Below, piece by piece: positions 4,642 through 5,785 of a stretch of 5,785 nucleotides of DNA. Made by a program: the position numbers and the translations under genes. Source of the DNA: Deinococcales bacterium (lineage in GTDB: Bacteria; Deinococcota; Deinococci; Deinococcales; Deinococcaceae); assembly GCA_025359705.1 (NCBI GenBank), contig JANYFS010000330.1:1-5785 (forward strand). The letters are read 5' to 3'. A model generated the notes under the pieces. It was not told the origin of the DNA and made no database searches. It worked only from the letters and a program-made list of their open reading frames with translations. How positions within the stretch are numbered: the stretch's first letter is position 1; each line of letters starts with the position of its first letter.

Positions 4642-4672
4642 AAAAAAAAGCGGAGGGGTTGTTCCCTCCGCT
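4642..4672 (-). terminator. Strong intrinsic terminator of the HAMP gene
   Basis: On the minus strand a perfect 9-base G+C-rich stem (AGCGGAGGG with CCCTCCGCT, 4672-4664 against 4657-4649) with a 6-base loop is followed by eight T's. It lies 30 bases after the HAMP stop codon. From the plus strand no T-run follows, so the glycosylase mRNA may end less efficiently here. A CTCGAG (4671-4676) overlaps the stem base. Confidence 0.9.
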
Positions 4673-4702
4673 CGAGTTGATTAAGAGCCAAAACAATAGG
4701 GT

Positions 4703-5758
4703 TTACCTGCGGCGTTTGCGAAGGCGCTCGAGGGCTGCACCCAAAGAACTCCGCATCCGCTCGAGGGCGCGGGCCAAGTCACCGATCTCATCGTTGCTCG
4801 TGGCGACCACGGGGTCGTCCAGTTTACCCAAACTGATTTGATCGGCGGCCTCGACCAGTTTCAAAATGGGGCCTGCAATACGGCGGGCAGTGGCAATAGC
4901 CAGCAACGCCGAAATCACCAGAATTGCCAAGGAAACAGCCACCAAGGTCCACAATTGGCGGCGCACAATCGCATTACTTTCATTGGCAATTACCGCTACC
5001 GTTACTAAAAATGTAGCTTTGTTAGGGTCGGGAAGGCCGAATGTGCGGCGATCTCCATCGACATAAACTCCTACCCGTACAATTTCGTAGTCGTTTTGCC
5101 TGCCGTCTGCTACATAGGTTTTGGCAGCCGATTCCAACTCGGCATATTGTTGCTCCAAAATAGGGGCCAATGTACCTTTATTTTTAAGGGTATCTTGAGC
5201 CTTCAAAAACTCATAACCCGCAATATTATCACTCCACTCGAGTACATCATTGGTGGGGTTATCGCTGAAATAGGTGTTGAGTGCATTGGTAACGGTAAAA
5301 TTGAGGCGTTGTTGGATCGTTATTTTGGGTTGGGCTTGATCCACCACCCCCGATTTAATACTGATAAATCCAACGGTGGGCTGATTGGTCAGCGACTTCA
5401 ACTGATTGTTGAGGTTGCCCAAGTCCTCGAGGTTGACGCTGTTTCCCAAACTGGTCGCCAATTGTCTGGCCCCTTCAACAATCAGGGTCTTGAGGGTATT
5501 GGGTAAACTAAATCCGATATAGGCCACTACCGCAGTGCTCAAAACCAATAAGGGTAGCAATGTCGTCAAAACCACTCGAGTCCGCAAACTGGTGCGGCGG
5601 TTGCTTGCCCCACTTTCCCCAGCCGACATCTGGGCGGTTTCGGAAGAAGCTTCTGCATTTCCCGCATCGGCAGACATTGTGCCCGTGGCACCACCTGGCA
5701 TTGCCGAAGTGCTTTGCCCCGAGGTATTGATATTGATGGAAGGATTGCTTACCACCAT
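4703..5758 (-). CDS. Two-pass membrane sensor protein ending in a HAMP domain, no output domain
   Basis: The 351-residue protein has five parts. A Ser/Ala/Gly/Thr-rich, low-complexity N-terminus (1-53) is followed by a basic stop-transfer and membrane segment at about 59-84. An extracytoplasmic region of about 185 residues (85-268) comes next, then a second membrane segment at about 269-291. Last is a HAMP domain at about 291-345 ('ARRIAGPILKLVEAADQIS' with P297, then 'NDEIGDLARALERM' with E324). The protein stops right after HAMP with RLRKRRR, so there is no kinase, methyl-accepting or cyclase domain. HAMP domains relay signals across membranes; here the partner must be another protein. ATG 5758 is chosen; a weak AAGGA lies 12 bases upstream, and Met20, 28 or 44 are alternatives. 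The start overlaps the end of an upstream frame, which suggests an operon. Confidence 0.85.
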   Translation of the reverse strand: MVVSNPSININTSGQSTSAMPGGATGTMSADAGNAEASSETAQMSAGESGASNRRTSLRTRVVLTTLLPLLVLSTAVVAYIGFSLPNTLKTLIVEGARQLATSLGNSVNLEDLGNLNNQLKSLTNQPTVGFISIKSGVVDQAQPKITIQQRLNFTVTNALNTYFSDNPTNDVLEWSDNIAGYEFLKAQDTLKNKGTLAPILEQQYAELESAAKTYVADGRQNDYEIVRVGVYVDGDRRTFGLPDPNKATFLVTVAVIANESNAIVRRQLWTLVAVSLAILVISALLAIATARRIAGPILKLVEAADQISLGKLDDPVVATSNDEIGDLARALERMRSSLGAALERLRKRRR

Positions 5759-5785
5759 ACCTCGAGGCGTTCCTTGCGGTTCATT
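5749..5785 (-). CDS. Possible 3' end of an upstream gene overlapping the HAMP start
   Basis: A minus-strand frame enters from the right edge, reads MNRKERLEVWW and stops at TAA (5751-5749), overlapping the HAMP start codon by 10 bases. Such stop/start overlaps are typical of co-translated operon genes. Only about a dozen codons are visible, so coding cannot be proven and no function can be assigned. Confidence 0.3.
   Translation of the reverse strand, partial: MNRKERLEVWW

Larger units (their letters stand above)
1..5785. repeat. Highly iterated palindrome CTCGAG (about 40 copies)
   Basis: By hand count, CTCGAG starts at 93, 167, 277, 588, 688, 783, 901, 997, 1027, 1194, 1294, 1538, 1674, 1742, 1809, 1852, 2073, 2302, 2333, 2479, 2651, 3009, 3035, 3122, 3491, 3519, 3561, 3600, 3672, 3890, 4196, 4374, 4508, 4671, 4727, 4760, 5237, 5426, 5575 and 5761. 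That is one per about 145 bases, against about 1.4 expected in all for a random 6-mer. Copies lie in all genes except the last partial frame's interior, in all three codon phases (Leu-Glu, x-Arg-x, Ser-Ser/Arg), and in gaps. The largest spacing is about 470 bases. Confidence 0.95.

Noticed and set aside
4542..4841. Plus-strand frame with repeated Asn-His-Pro-Lys units
   Set aside because: The repeat follows from an 18-base (six-codon) tandem duplication in non-coding DNA, and the frame then runs through a terminator and antisense to the HAMP gene.

Overview
The window reads as ordinary chromosomal bacterial DNA, with G+C near one half by eye and intergenic stretches that are markedly A+T-rich. 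The organism cannot be named from the sequence alone. A Deinococcota (Deinococcus/Thermus-like) host is my best guess. It rests on the mix of genes (a Thermus TTUDGA-like family 4 uracil-DNA glycosylase, a LysM + NlpC/P60 hydrolase, a periplasmic LolA-like protein), on several genes that have a -10-like hexamer just upstream of the start codon and no Shine-Dalgarno (leaderless style), and on one sequence resembling the Deinococcus radiation/desiccation operator. This assignment is inference.

The most striking property is genome-wide in character. The palindrome CTCGAG occurs about 40 times in 5785 bases (hand count), where about 1.4 would be expected by chance. It falls in all three codon frames, on genes of both strands, and in intergenic DNA and hairpins. 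This is like the HIP1 palindrome of cyanobacteria.

Layout from left to right: (1) the 3' end of a CobW/COG0523 metallochaperone GTPase (+); (2) a 220-base gap with nested inverted repeats; (3) a metallo-beta-lactamase-fold hydrolase (-); (4) a divergent gap with probable promoters; (5) a secreted LolA/LolB-like lipoprotein carrier-type protein (+); (6) a strong bidirectional terminator; (7) a secreted LysM-NlpC/P60 peptidoglycan hydrolase (-); (8) a 588-base gene-free region with a TTGACA promoter, a series of hairpins (two mutually exclusive) and two arrays with an 11-base period; (9) a 126-residue protein of unknown function (+) whose stop codon sits inside a short direct repeat; (10) a family 4 uracil-DNA glycosylase with an extended tail (+); (11) an 18-base tandem repeat and a strong terminator for the minus strand; (12) a two-pass membrane protein with a periplasmic sensor and a HAMP domain but no output domain (-), overlapped by the last codons of a gene that lies mostly outside the window.

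The genes do not form one pathway. Most are single transcription units facing each other with terminators between. Two are envelope functions (LolA-like protein and wall hydrolase), one is DNA repair, and one is a probable signalling receptor. I see no mobile element, CRISPR array, tRNA or rRNA. The best candidate for something undescribed is the orphan gene at 3318-3698 together with its long structured, repeat-rich leader.
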